Origin: BOKV01 sp041397525
Lineage (GTDB): Bacteria; Pseudomonadota; Alphaproteobacteria; Rhizobiales; Rhizobiaceae
DNA length: 64,000 nucleotides
Direction of reading: 5' to 3'
NCBI GenBank assembly: GCA_041397525.1
Contig: JAWKWL010000004.1
Span: forward strand, 372,001 to 436,000
The notes beneath the pieces were generated by a model. It saw nothing but the letters and a program-made list of their open reading frames with translations. It was not told the DNA's origin and did no database searches. Shown here piece after piece: positions 36,891 to 44,781 of this stretch; position 1 is the first letter of the stretch, and each line of letters starts with the position of its first letter. Made by a program: the position numbers and the translations under genes.

Positions 36891-36974
36891 ACATCATATT
36901 TGGCGTTTGCGATGGCAATCGCAAGGCCAGCGGGCGGATTGACCGCCCGAAAATTCCGCTGAAATCCCCCAAGG

Positions 36975-37901
36975 CTATTCTGCGAAGATACCAAGGTCTT
37001 CCATGGGGCGGGAAGCGTTCTCCAGCCACATCCGGCGAGCCTGTGCGCGACGCCTGCCCTGCTCGTCAATCGGCAGCTTGAGCACGCCGAGCAATGAACG
37101 CACTTCCTGACGGGCTGACAAATGCGAAAGCGTTGGTCCGGAGCCGAGTGTCTCGGAACTCAGTTCATCCAGCGCAGTCATTCCAACCGGGAACAGTTCA
37201 CGAAATACAACCCGCTCCGAAATGCCGTCCGCCAGGCGGCAGCCCAGTCGCATCGACAAATCCTTGAGGCTTTCCGAAAGGCTCTGGTTGTTACGTGATG
37301 TCAGATGCGAAAGCCGGTTGCGAACGACCACCCAGTCCATGAGGCCATTGTCGACGGTCCTGCGATGACGGCGGGCTTCGCGCACCATCTTGGCATAGTG
37401 GGAAATGTCGATGACTTCGCCGGTTGCCGGATCAACCCGGCCCAGGACGTCAAAATCCACGTAGGAATCGTTGATCGGGGTAACCAGCGTATCAGCCATG
37501 GAATGGGCAAGGCGCATCGCGTAGCTGTCATGTCCCGGGGTATCGATCAGGATGAAATCATGAGTGCGTTCAACCTGTTGCAGGATATCCTGAAACTGAC
37601 CCAACTCGGTTGTCTCGTTTTCGGCAACGGAATCGGCATTGGCGCGATCAAGCACGAAATGGTCAGGAATCGCCAAATTCAGGCTGCGGCGACGGTTGTT
37701 GGCCCTGCGGTTCTCGATGTAGCGGGTGAGGCTTTTCTGGCGGCTGTCGAGATCGACGCTGGCGACCTTGTGCCCGGCATTCATGAGCGCCACGACCAAA
37801 TGCATGGCTGTAGTGGTCTTTCCGGACCCACCTTTTTCATTGCCGCAAACGATAACGTAGGCCTGATGCGGCCCGGCATCCCGTGATCCCAGCATGTTCA
37901 T
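36975..37901 (-). CDS. mipZ: Division-plane positioning ATPase MipZ
   Basis: A ParA/MinD-type ATPase of 308 residues. The deviant Walker A is CGNEKGGSGKTTTAMHLV, Walker A' is VDLDSRQKSLTRYIENR and Walker B is FILIDTPGHDS. In Caulobacter MipZ forms a gradient from the poles and blocks FtsZ assembly away from midcell. The ATG at 37901 was chosen because it gives the family length; the frame is open further upstream without family similarity. The presence of MipZ and lack of MinCD here fits alphaproteobacteria. Confidence 0.93.
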   Translation of the reverse strand: MNMLGSRDAGPHQAYVIVCGNEKGGSGKTTTAMHLVVALMNAGHKVASVDLDSRQKSLTRYIENRRANNRRRSLNLAIPDHFVLDRANADSVAENETTELGQFQDILQQVERTHDFILIDTPGHDSYAMRLAHSMADTLVTPINDSYVDFDVLGRVDPATGEVIDISHYAKMVREARRHRRTVDNGLMDWVVVRNRLSHLTSRNNQSLSESLKDLSMRLGCRLADGISERVVFRELFPVGMTALDELSSETLGSGPTLSHLSARQEVRSLLGVLKLPIDEQGRRRAQARRMWLENASRPMEDLGIFAE

Positions 37902-38031
37902 TGGCGTTCGACCCACAACTCTTGATCCGCCCCTCAAAACAGTTTGATCCAAATCCGTGTCAACATCAATACAGGGATCGGTTGGAAGGCCAATTAGTTG
38001 ATATTTGGTTAAGTGAACTCCCTGCCTGTGA

Positions 38032-38466
38032 TCAGAGCAGACCGAGATCAGCCAGTTCTGCGCGCAGGTGCGGAGGCAAGGCGCTCGCGCCCTTGCCCTT
38101 GCCCAAATCCGGCGGCGCATCCTCAGGGGTCAGGTAGCGCCAGCCCTGGAATGCGCGGCGCGGCTGCCATTGCGTGAGCACCGGCCTTGGATGCAGTACG
38201 AGATCGCAGCGTTGGATACCTTCGGAATCGGTAAATGGCCTGATGTCGATCAATTCCTGGCGAATTTGGACATTGCCCTTGATTACCCAATAGAGTGAGC
38301 CGCCATCCAGCAACTCTGACACACGTTTGGGTACCATTCGCGTCGTGTGTTTCTGTTCGACTGGTTCGCCGAGGCGACGCTTTTCATCGAGCCGCCAGTC
38401 GATCCATGCGACCAGTTCCTCGACGGTGGAAACGCCGACACACAGTTTGACGAGATTGAGCGCCAT
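38032..38466 (-). CDS. DUF1489 family protein
   Basis: A protein of 144 residues, soluble, starting MALNLVKLCVGVSTVEELVA, with THTTRMVPKR-like, SLYWVIKGNVQIRQELIDIR and AFQGWRYLTPEDAP segments typical of DUF1489, a family common in alphaproteobacteria and of unknown function. It starts 15 bases after the rhodanese gene on the same strand, and the two are probably cotranscribed. Confidence 0.85.
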   Translation of the reverse strand: MALNLVKLCVGVSTVEELVAWIDWRLDEKRRLGEPVEQKHTTRMVPKRVSELLDGGSLYWVIKGNVQIRQELIDIRPFTDSEGIQRCDLVLHPRPVLTQWQPRRAFQGWRYLTPEDAPPDLGKGKGASALPPHLRAELADLGLL

Positions 38467-38481
38467 TGATCCGGTCCGCGC

Positions 38482-38898
38482 TCAGCCGCCTGCTCGCCCG
38501 GGCTTCGGTTCAAGCGGAAGGATTGTGGCGCCGGCGGCTTTCAGCGCTCCGAAGCCGCCATCGACATGCGCGACATTGGCAAATCCCATGTCGGCCAGTG
38601 ATTTGGTGGCGAGCGCCGAGCGCCAACCGGCGGCACAAAACAGGACGTAAGTGGTGTCAGCATTTCCGAATATGTCACGGTAGTAGGGACTTTGCGGGTC
38701 GAACCAGAATTCGATCATTCCGCGCGGCGCGTGCACCGAACCATCGACCTTGCCCTCGCGTTCGAGCTCGCGAATGTCACGAATGTCGACAAAGCGCGCC
38801 TTGCCCGATGAGACCTGGACGAGGGCATCGGCAGGTGTGAGCGTGGTGATTTGCTCGTTGGCGCGAGCAACCAATTCGGAAACCGGAATGATTGGCAT
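38482..38898 (-). CDS. Rhodanese-like sulfurtransferase
   Basis: A single rhodanese domain of 138 residues. The active-site loop is LFCAAGWRSALA with the persulfide-forming Cys in a C-x-x-G-x-R context. VDIRDIRELEREGKVDGSVH and GGFGALKAAG are also typical. Such proteins move sulfane sulfur; the acceptor is unknown. ATG at 38898 has AGGAGGG at ideal distance, and the longer upstream frame is rejected for that reason. Located upstream of DUF1489. Confidence 0.9.
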   Translation of the reverse strand: MPIIPVSELVARANEQITTLTPADALVQVSSGKARFVDIRDIRELEREGKVDGSVHAPRGMIEFWFDPQSPYYRDIFGNADTTYVLFCAAGWRSALATKSLADMGFANVAHVDGGFGALKAAGATILPLEPKPGRAGG

Positions 38899-39014
38899 GG
38901 AACCCTCCTGACGCCGGATTGCATCACAGCTGACTATCCTAGAGGCAAAGGTCAGGCGCAAGCATCCGGTGCCCAAAAAGCACTGGACAAGGTCCGGGTT
39001 CCTCAAAAATGGTC

Positions 39015-39048
39015 AAACAAAAAGGGCTGGCAATATGCCAGCCCCTTT
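39015..39048. terminator. Bidirectional-looking intrinsic terminator
   Basis: GGGCTGGCA-ATA-TGCCAGCCC is a perfect 9-base stem flanked by an A-run on the left and TTTGTTG on the right. On the minus strand it is followed by TTTTTGTTT, so it should end the transcript of the 47-residue peptide gene. Confidence 0.85.
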
Positions 39049-39109
39049 GTTGTATTTTCATGCTCAATTTCTGCCAGGCTGCCCCCCAGGACCCCCGGCA
39101 AATTCCAGA

Positions 39110-39253
39110 TTATTTTGACGCAGCCACGGTTGCGACATCGGCGTTGCCGAAAATTCCAACCAAGATAACTGCCACAACAAAAATGGCGACGGCCACAGCC
39201 GCGACGCCCCAAACAGAACCTTTGGTCCTGTTTTCCATGATCAGCTCGTCCAT
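39110..39253 (-). CDS. Small single-span membrane protein, 47 residues
   Basis: A short frame encoding MDELIMENRTKGSVWGVAAV followed by AVAIFVVAVILVGIFG and a polar end (NADVATVAASK). It is one transmembrane helix with a short acidic N-terminus. Support comes from a strong terminator 62 bases past its stop and from a hydrophobic pattern hard to explain by chance. The ATG at 39253 or at 39238 may be used. It could be an accessory peptide of a membrane complex; I do not recognise the family. Confidence 0.55.
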   Translation of the reverse strand: MDELIMENRTKGSVWGVAAVAVAIFVVAVILVGIFGNADVATVAASK

Positions 39254-39593
39254 GTAGATTTGCACCCTGTTGAACTTGCCGGATTTGCCCCGGTCTCGTC
39301 TTGATGACGTGGCGTGGATTTACTCCTTCGCGGTAGGCTTCGCAAGCGCAAAAGCGGCAATTCCGTGGCGGATTTTGAATGGCTGCCATGCAAAAGCAGC
39401 ATATCTTGCTTTGTTTTCAATGGCTTGAACGGTTTTCAACAGTGTTGACAAAGGGTTAACGGCATTTGTTTCATCAATTGATGCTGCATTGCAACAATTT
39501 CTGCGCACCCGGAACTTGTGCCGCCCGGCCACACTTTTCCCGGGGCGCAAAGCCGTGCTAGCTGTGAACTTGTCGGGATTGCAGGATTCGGTC
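39254..39593. other. 340-base intergenic region with divergent promoters
   Basis: This region lies between the small membrane-peptide gene (minus) and the next plus-strand gene. A TTGACA box is present at about 39446 near a GGGTTAAC sequence. No gene is evident; short frames here have no family features. It probably carries promoters for both neighbours. Confidence 0.4.
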
Positions 39594-40373
39594 ATGCCAG
39601 TTCAAAGCCAGACAACAATGACAGTTTCAGCTGCAGCACCAGCAAGTCGATTGCGGCTGGCGGTGATTGATCTGGCGCGCGGCATTGCGCTTGCCGCGAT
39701 GACTGTCTTTCATTTCTGCTGGGATCTGGAAATGTTCGGTCTGGTCGACCGTGGCTTCATGGCCCAACCCGCTGCAATCTGGTCAGCAAGGATCATCGCC
39801 GGCAGTTTCCTGTTCCTGGTCGGGTTTTCGCTGGTGCTTGCGCATGGCGAACGGCTGAAAATCAAAGCTTTCCTCAAGCGCCTGGCGCTGATAGCCGGAG
39901 CAGCGGCGCTGATATCGATAGCAACCTGGTATTTCACGCCGGATGCCTTCATCTTTTTTGGGATTTTGCACTCAATTGCGGTTTCAAGCGTGATCGCGCT
40001 TGTTTTCCTGCGCGCGCCCTGGTGGCTGACTGCGCTTGCCGGGCTTTTCATTGTCTCCATGCGCTCAACACTCCAGACCCCGATGCTGGATGATCCGTGG
40101 TGGTGGTGGAGTGGATTGTCGCAATTCATCCCGCGCTCCAACGATTATGTGCCGCTTTTCCCGTATCTGGGCATGGTATTGATCGGGGTTGCCGCCGGCA
40201 AACTCGCGCGTTCAACCGGCATTATTGCCATGCTTGCTGAAGCAAGGCTGGCATGGTTCCCGGCCAATTCCCTGTGTTTCATTGGTCGCAAGAGCCTCGC
40301 CTACTACCTGCTGCACCAACCGGTGATGATCGCGCTGCTCTATGCAGCATTGAAACTCAGCGGGCGTATTTGA
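39594..40373 (+). CDS. DUF1624/heparan-alpha-glucosaminide N-acetyltransferase-like membrane protein
   Basis: A protein of 259 residues with about seven hydrophobic segments. It opens VIDLARGIALAAMTVFHFCW, the signature of the HGSNAT/DUF1624 acyltransferase group, with the conserved His of HFCWD. LVGFSLVLAHGER and the C-terminal SLAYYLLHQPVMIALLY are also typical. Related proteins transfer acetyl groups to sugars across a membrane; its own substrate is unknown. AGGA lies 7 bases before the ATG. Its end overlaps the end of the convergent GNAT gene by 17 bases. Confidence 0.82.
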   Translation: MPVQSQTTMTVSAAAPASRLRLAVIDLARGIALAAMTVFHFCWDLEMFGLVDRGFMAQPAAIWSARIIAGSFLFLVGFSLVLAHGERLKIKAFLKRLALIAGAAALISIATWYFTPDAFIFFGILHSIAVSSVIALVFLRAPWWLTALAGLFIVSMRSTLQTPMLDDPWWWWSGLSQFIPRSNDYVPLFPYLGMVLIGVAAGKLARSTGIIAMLAEARLAWFPANSLCFIGRKSLAYYLLHQPVMIALLYAALKLSGRI

Positions 40374-40797
40374 TGAACGGTGTCACCTTGGCAATGCTGT
40401 CATAAAGCTTGCGGGCTGTATGGTTGAATTCCTGGGTAAGCCAATAAACTTGTCCGGCCCCGGCAGCATCCGCCTCGCGATAGACCGCCTCGATCAGCGC
40501 CCTGCCCACCCCCTTGCCACGGGCTGCCTCGCTGGTGAACAGGTCGTTGAGATAGCAGCGTCGGGCTTCGGACCAGGTGGTGGCGTGATAAAGGTAATGG
40601 GTGAAGCCAGCCAGCTGACCATTGCCGGCATCGGCCACCAGGCAATAGGGGCCGTCGCCTGTGGCATTCATGAGCCTGTGCCACAATGCGTCCGTACCGG
40701 CTGACAGGTCCGCGTCGTAGAAATTTTGATAGCCTTTCCACAAAAGCTGCCAGTTCTTGCGGTCTTTTTGCAGGGGCTTGCGAATGGTGATTGTCAC
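40357..40797 (-). CDS. GNAT family N-acetyltransferase
   Basis: A protein of 146 residues. The acetyl-CoA binding loop is FTSEAARGKGVGRALIEAVY, and the family ends with YWLTQEFNHTARKLYDSIAK. The core strand LVADAGNGQLAGFTHYLYH is typical. It acetylates an amine of unknown identity. A GTG start at 40797 with GGAG upstream is preferred; the frame remains open to 40911 but would then overlap the divergent neighbour. It converges with the DUF1624 gene. Confidence 0.82.
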   Translation of the reverse strand: MTITIRKPLQKDRKNWQLLWKGYQNFYDADLSAGTDALWHRLMNATGDGPYCLVADAGNGQLAGFTHYLYHATTWSEARRCYLNDLFTSEAARGKGVGRALIEAVYREADAAGAGQVYWLTQEFNHTARKLYDSIAKVTPFIKYAR

Positions 40798-40844
40798 GCG
40801 AGGTCGCTCCGCTGTAGGTTTCTGTTTCGTACCGAGAGCATCAA

Positions 40845-41345
40845 ATGCAGGCAAACCGGCAAAGTGCAATGAAGAATACCGACGAGACGCCCAATACAAT
40901 TCCCTGGCCACCCATCATTCTGGTTGCTTCCATCGTTCTTGCCTGGCTGGCGGGGCGCATTTTCGCGCTGCCCTGGGCATCAGGAATGGCGCGCGACATC
41001 CTGCAGGGCGTGGGGATCATTGCCGTCGCTGTTGCCCTGCTGATCTATGGCCTTGCGTTTCGAGCCATGCAAAGGGCACGGACCAACATATTGCCACATC
41101 GCGCGGCAAACCATCTTGTTACCGACGGCCCCTTCGCTGTATCCCGCAACCCGATCTACCTCGCCAATTTCATTGTGGTCACGGGGCTTGGTCTGGCGCT
41201 CGGTAATCTTTGGTTTCCGATTGCAGCGTTCATTGCCGCCTGGCTCGAACAGAAACTGGGTATCGAGCGCGAAGAGGCGCATCTGGAGCACAAGTTCGGC
41301 AAGGCATGGCGCGAATACAGGAAGCGGGTCCGGCGCTGGATATGA
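40845..41345 (+). CDS. Isoprenylcysteine carboxyl methyltransferase (ICMT)-like membrane protein
   Basis: A protein of 166 residues with about four hydrophobic segments. It keeps the PEMT/ICMT motifs VTDGPFAVSRNPIYLANFIV and the C-terminal EEAHLEHKFGKAWREYRKRV, which bind S-adenosylmethionine. Bacterial members methylate unknown small substrates, often lipids or thiols. The ATG at 40845 is chosen; another at 40869 is possible. It converges with the MerR gene, 6 bases apart. Confidence 0.85.
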   Translation: MQANRQSAMKNTDETPNTIPWPPIILVASIVLAWLAGRIFALPWASGMARDILQGVGIIAVAVALLIYGLAFRAMQRARTNILPHRAANHLVTDGPFAVSRNPIYLANFIVVTGLGLALGNLWFPIAAFIAAWLEQKLGIEREEAHLEHKFGKAWREYRKRVRRWI

Positions 41346-41351
41346 CCCCGA

Positions 41352-41756
41352 CTAGCGGCTGACTCCCAATTCAGCCAGGCGGGCAAGGCAGGCATCCTCG
41401 ACCTGTTCAAGTTCGCGCAAGGTATCCTCGATGTCGCGGCGTTTTTGCTCAAGTTCACGGCGACGTTCGGAGACCCGCTTCATCAACAGCCGCATCTGCC
41501 CTTCCTCGCCGGGAGGTGAGCGGTACATGTTGAGAATCTCACGGATTTCCGCAATCGAAAAGCCAAGGCGTTTTCCGCGCAGGATCATCATCAGCAAGCG
41601 GCGATCAGCAGGGCGGAACAACCTGGTACGCCCACGGCGGACCGGTTTGATCAGCCCCTCGTCCTCGTAAAAGCGGATGGTGCGGGTCGAGATACCGAAT
41701 TCCCGGGTCAGCTCAGTAATCGTGAAATATTCGGTGCTCTCGGTCTTTGCAGACAT
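41352..41756 (-). CDS. MerR family transcriptional regulator
   Basis: A protein of 134 residues. The N-terminal winged helix reads YFTITELTREFGISTRTIRF, then YEDEGLIKPVRRGRTRLFRP, followed by a coiled coil (about 85-125, rich in RRRELEQKRRDIEDTLRELE). It lacks an obvious metal-binding cysteine array. It resembles MerR proteins such as LiuR that control branched-chain amino acid or fatty acid catabolism in proteobacteria, but no such genes are adjacent. GGGAA precedes the chosen ATG. The target is unknown. Confidence 0.85.
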   Translation of the reverse strand: MSAKTESTEYFTITELTREFGISTRTIRFYEDEGLIKPVRRGRTRLFRPADRRLLMMILRGKRLGFSIAEIREILNMYRSPPGEEGQMRLLMKRVSERRRELEQKRRDIEDTLRELEQVEDACLARLAELGVSR

Positions 41757-42049
41757 ATCAGATATTCCCGGCAGATCAGTCCCGTTCCGTTGGCAATCGA
41801 AACCGGACCGCATCGCAATTGTCATCAAGGCAATACGCGGCAGTCCGCGCGTTGAAAAACCTTCTCATTTCCTGTTAGAGGTATTTACGTAAAAGTCAAT
41901 TGAGCGACCCGGGAGCCCACAGTTGTTTGCAAGGGCTTGCTGCTGCCTTTAAGCTGGCAGCCGGACAGGGGCACCACTTCGATTCGAGCAAGTCGCCTAG
42001 CCGTGTTGTGGCGCACCAACCCCCTCCCCAGACCCGACAGGGATGCGCA

Positions 42050-42403
42050 ATGTCATTTTTTCGTTCCGTGGCTGCAGCCTATCGCAACTACTTCAACTTT
42101 TCAGGCCGTTCGAACCGGCGTGATTTCTGGTTCTGGCTGGGCTTTGCCATCCTGGCCTGGATAGGACTTTTGCAGTTCGATTTGTCGACCGTTGCGGAAT
42201 GGCTCGATTACCTGCCGGGAGAGGAAGGTGTACCTCGCTACTTTTCCAATGCCTGGCTGGCGCTCAATTTCATTCCGCTGATCGGGCTGATCATCCGGCG
42301 CGTTCACGACCATGACAAGCCGGCCTGGATGGCGCTCACGGTGCTGCCATTGGTATATTGGCTCACAGGAAAGGGCACGGCAGGGCCAAATCGTTTCGGA
42401 TAG
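42050..42403 (+). CDS. DUF805 family membrane protein
   Basis: A protein of 117 residues of the DUF805 family. It starts YRNYFNFSGRSNRRDFWFWL, the family signature, has about three hydrophobic segments, and carries IIRRVHDHDKPAWMAL before the final helix. It ends with the usual GPNRFG. The function is unknown. AGGGA is near the ATG at 42050. The 293 bases upstream separate it from the divergent MerR gene and should hold both promoters. Confidence 0.88.
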   Translation: MSFFRSVAAAYRNYFNFSGRSNRRDFWFWLGFAILAWIGLLQFDLSTVAEWLDYLPGEEGVPRYFSNAWLALNFIPLIGLIIRRVHDHDKPAWMALTVLPLVYWLTGKGTAGPNRFG

Positions 42404-42512
42404 TGATGAAAAACTGTCACATGCCTTAAAATCGTCGCTTTAGACACTATTAACGCAGTTGTCCTCATACTGGTTCCGGGGGAATATAACGGGCCAAGGA
42501 ACGGATAAGGCA

Positions 42513-43184
42513 ATGCGCTTGAAATCCATCACAGCAGCAGTTGCGCTGGCCGCAGCAATGGCAAATTCGGCCAGTGCGCAGCAAGTGGAATCAAAGACCT
42601 GGTTGATTAACGGGTTCGGCAGTGCCGTGCCCTTTGTCGGCTATGGATTTGCCAATCTGAAGAAGAAAATTCCGGGCTCTGACCTGTATTCCTATATCGG
42701 GCCGGCGGAAGGTCTGGCGGTCATCCAGCCCAAGGTGATGAACGATGTCCGCGCCGCCTACAGGCGCAATCCCAATATCGAAATCAATCTCATCGGCATT
42801 TCCTTCGGGGCCAACATGCTTTCCCGCATGGTGGCGCAGCTCGACAAGGAAGGAATTCCGGTCAGCTATCTCGGCATCCTCGACGGACTGCCGCTGGCGC
42901 CGATCACCAAGAACGTGCGCCGGGTCGACAATTTCATCTGCAACCTGCCAGGATGCCTGCGCGACAAGATCCGCCTGATGAAGGGCAATACCGAAACAAT
43001 TGAAAACCAGTTTGCCTATACGACGACGCATATTGCGCTGGGCGACAATGAGGAAGTTCATCAGCGCATCCTGCACCAGATCAGCACCTATCCAATGGAT
43101 ATCGGCCCGGTTGCAGTCGATTACACCTATACCGCTGCCACCGGCGTCGCCGTACAGCCAAGGGCCTATGCACCGATCGAATAA
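42513..43184 (+). CDS. Secreted alpha/beta-hydrolase-like protein of unknown function
   Basis: A protein of 223 residues with a signal peptide (residues 1 to about 22, LAAAMANSASAQQ). The following region reads KTWLINGFGSAVPFVGYGFA, then INLIGISFGANMLSRMVAQL, where G-I-S-F-G is a G-x-S-x-G nucleophile elbow. ILDGLPLAP follows. The length is short for a full alpha/beta hydrolase, and only the Ser is certain; an Asp could be in LGILDG and a His in EEVHQRILHQ. Two cysteines (ICNLPGC) may form a disulfide. It converges with mgtE. The esterase or hydrolase activity is an inference. Confidence 0.6.
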   Translation: MRLKSITAAVALAAAMANSASAQQVESKTWLINGFGSAVPFVGYGFANLKKKIPGSDLYSYIGPAEGLAVIQPKVMNDVRAAYRRNPNIEINLIGISFGANMLSRMVAQLDKEGIPVSYLGILDGLPLAPITKNVRRVDNFICNLPGCLRDKIRLMKGNTETIENQFAYTTTHIALGDNEEVHQRILHQISTYPMDIGPVAVDYTYTAATGVAVQPRAYAPIE

Positions 43185-43188
43185 CCGG

Positions 43189-44613
43189 TCATATCGAAAA
43201 CCACCAGGCCGCCAATCCCAGAAACGCGAAGAAGCCCACGACATCCGTGACCGTCGTCACGAACACGCTTGAGGCGACGGCGGGGTCGATCTCGAAATGA
43301 TCGAGGACGATGGGGATCAAAATGCCCGCGAGCGCTGCCGAGACCATGTTGAACACCATGGCAACGGCGATGATGCCGCCAATCTGGGCATCGTCAAACC
43401 AGAGTGCTGCCACCGCGCCGATGATCACGGCAAAGACCAGGCCATTGAACAAGCCGACCCGAATTTCCCTGAAAATGATGCGACGTGCGTTGTAGCTGTC
43501 GATGTCCCGGGTCGCCAGAGCACGAACGGCAACGGTCATGGTCTGGGTGCCGGCATTGCCGCCCATGGAAGCGACAATGGGCATGAGCACGGCGAGGGCC
43601 ACCATTTTTTCAATTGCTACACCGAAGATGCCGATGACGGCGGAAGCAAGGATCGCGGTCAGCAGGTTGACGAAAAGCCAGAGGAAGCGAGACTTGGAAA
43701 TCTCCCAGACGGAGTCGGAAAGTTCTTCGTCGCCGACACCGGCAAGGCGCTTGATGTCCTCGTCGGCTTCCTGATGGATGACGTCAACCATGTCGTCGAT
43801 GGTCAGCACTCCGACAAGGCGCTTGGCATCGTCAACAACGGCCGCGGACAGAAGGTCATAGCGCTCGAACAGCCGCGCGGCCTCTTCCTGGTCGAGATCG
43901 GCCTCGATGGCGTGGCGGGTTTCCCCCATGATCTCCTCGACCCGTGCCTTGCGACCCGTGCGCAATATCCGGTCAAGGGCCACTGACCCCAGCAATTCGA
44001 AGGTTGGCGACACCACGAAGATTTCGTGGAAACGGTCCGGCAGGTCTGTGTCGTCGCGCATGTAGTCGATCGTCTGCCCTACCGACCAGAACGGTGGCAC
44101 AGCGATGAACTCTGTCTGCATGCGCCGGCCGGCACTTTCTTCGGGGTAATCAAGCGAGCGACGCAGCCTGAGCCTTTCCTCGAATGGAAGGGCGGCAAGG
44201 ATCTCGTCCTGATCCTCCTGCTCCATGTCCTCGAGAATGTAGACCGCGTCATCCGAATCGAGTTCCTGAACGGCTTCTGCAATCTTGTCATTGGGTAGCG
44301 CGTCGATGATTTCGAGGCGGACCGCCTCATCAACCTCGGTCAGGGCTGTGAGGTCAAAACTGTCACCGGCAAGACGCACGAGTGCAGCGCGCTGGGCAGA
44401 ATCAAGCGCTTCGAGAAGATCGCCTAGTTCCGCCTCATGCAGCGGCTCGATGGCCGCACGCAGAGCGTCTCCATCGCCGTTTTCGAGATATTCGCCTATT
44501 CGCTCCTGGTAATCGGAACGCACGTAGCCGTCCTCGTCATAGATGCCCTGGCCAACCGGGGCTTCCATTTCAGAGGGCTTCACGGCCAAGTCGTGTTCCG
44601 TCTGGCTTTCCAT
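43189..44613 (-). CDS. mgtE: Magnesium transporter MgtE
   Basis: A protein of 474 residues. The cytosolic N-terminal part (about 30-150) has repeated helical MgtE_N motifs (LEALDSAQRAALVRLAGDSF, EAVQELDSDDAVYILEDMEQ). Two CBS domains follow (about 155-290), which act as Mg sensors. The C-terminal pore has about five helices with VASMGGNAGTQTMTVAVRAL. It imports Mg2+ and closes when cytosolic Mg2+ is high. It is a single gene; a terminator at 44720-44750 insulates it from the molybdoenzyme genes upstream. Confidence 0.95.
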   Translation of the reverse strand: MESQTEHDLAVKPSEMEAPVGQGIYDEDGYVRSDYQERIGEYLENGDGDALRAAIEPLHEAELGDLLEALDSAQRAALVRLAGDSFDLTALTEVDEAVRLEIIDALPNDKIAEAVQELDSDDAVYILEDMEQEDQDEILAALPFEERLRLRRSLDYPEESAGRRMQTEFIAVPPFWSVGQTIDYMRDDTDLPDRFHEIFVVSPTFELLGSVALDRILRTGRKARVEEIMGETRHAIEADLDQEEAARLFERYDLLSAAVVDDAKRLVGVLTIDDMVDVIHQEADEDIKRLAGVGDEELSDSVWEISKSRFLWLFVNLLTAILASAVIGIFGVAIEKMVALAVLMPIVASMGGNAGTQTMTVAVRALATRDIDSYNARRIIFREIRVGLFNGLVFAVIIGAVAALWFDDAQIGGIIAVAMVFNMVSAALAGILIPIVLDHFEIDPAVASSVFVTTVTDVVGFFAFLGLAAWWFSI

Positions 44614-44719
44614 GCGTCATTCCGCGTCAAAGGCAGTTCGTCCAATACCTATCCCAGTGCGCAAGCGGGGGCAAAGGGGTCGCCAAAATAATGTTGGCCG
44701 CGTGACAGGGTCAGGACAC

Positions 44720-44750
44720 AAAAGGAAACGGGCCGGTCTCCCGGCCCGTT
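44720..44750 (-). terminator. Terminator of the IorAB-type operon
   Basis: On the minus strand ACGGGCCGG-GAGA-CCGGCCCGT forms a perfect 9-base stem followed by TTCCTTTTGT. It lies 32 bases past the stop of the large molybdenum subunit gene. Confidence 0.85.
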
Positions 44751-44781
44751 GCATACAAAACACCCCAGTCGGATCCCGCCG

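Noticed and set aside
36935..36956. Inverted repeat CGGGCGG/CCGCCCG past the mipZ stop
   Set aside because: No T-run on the minus strand, so it was not called as a terminator.
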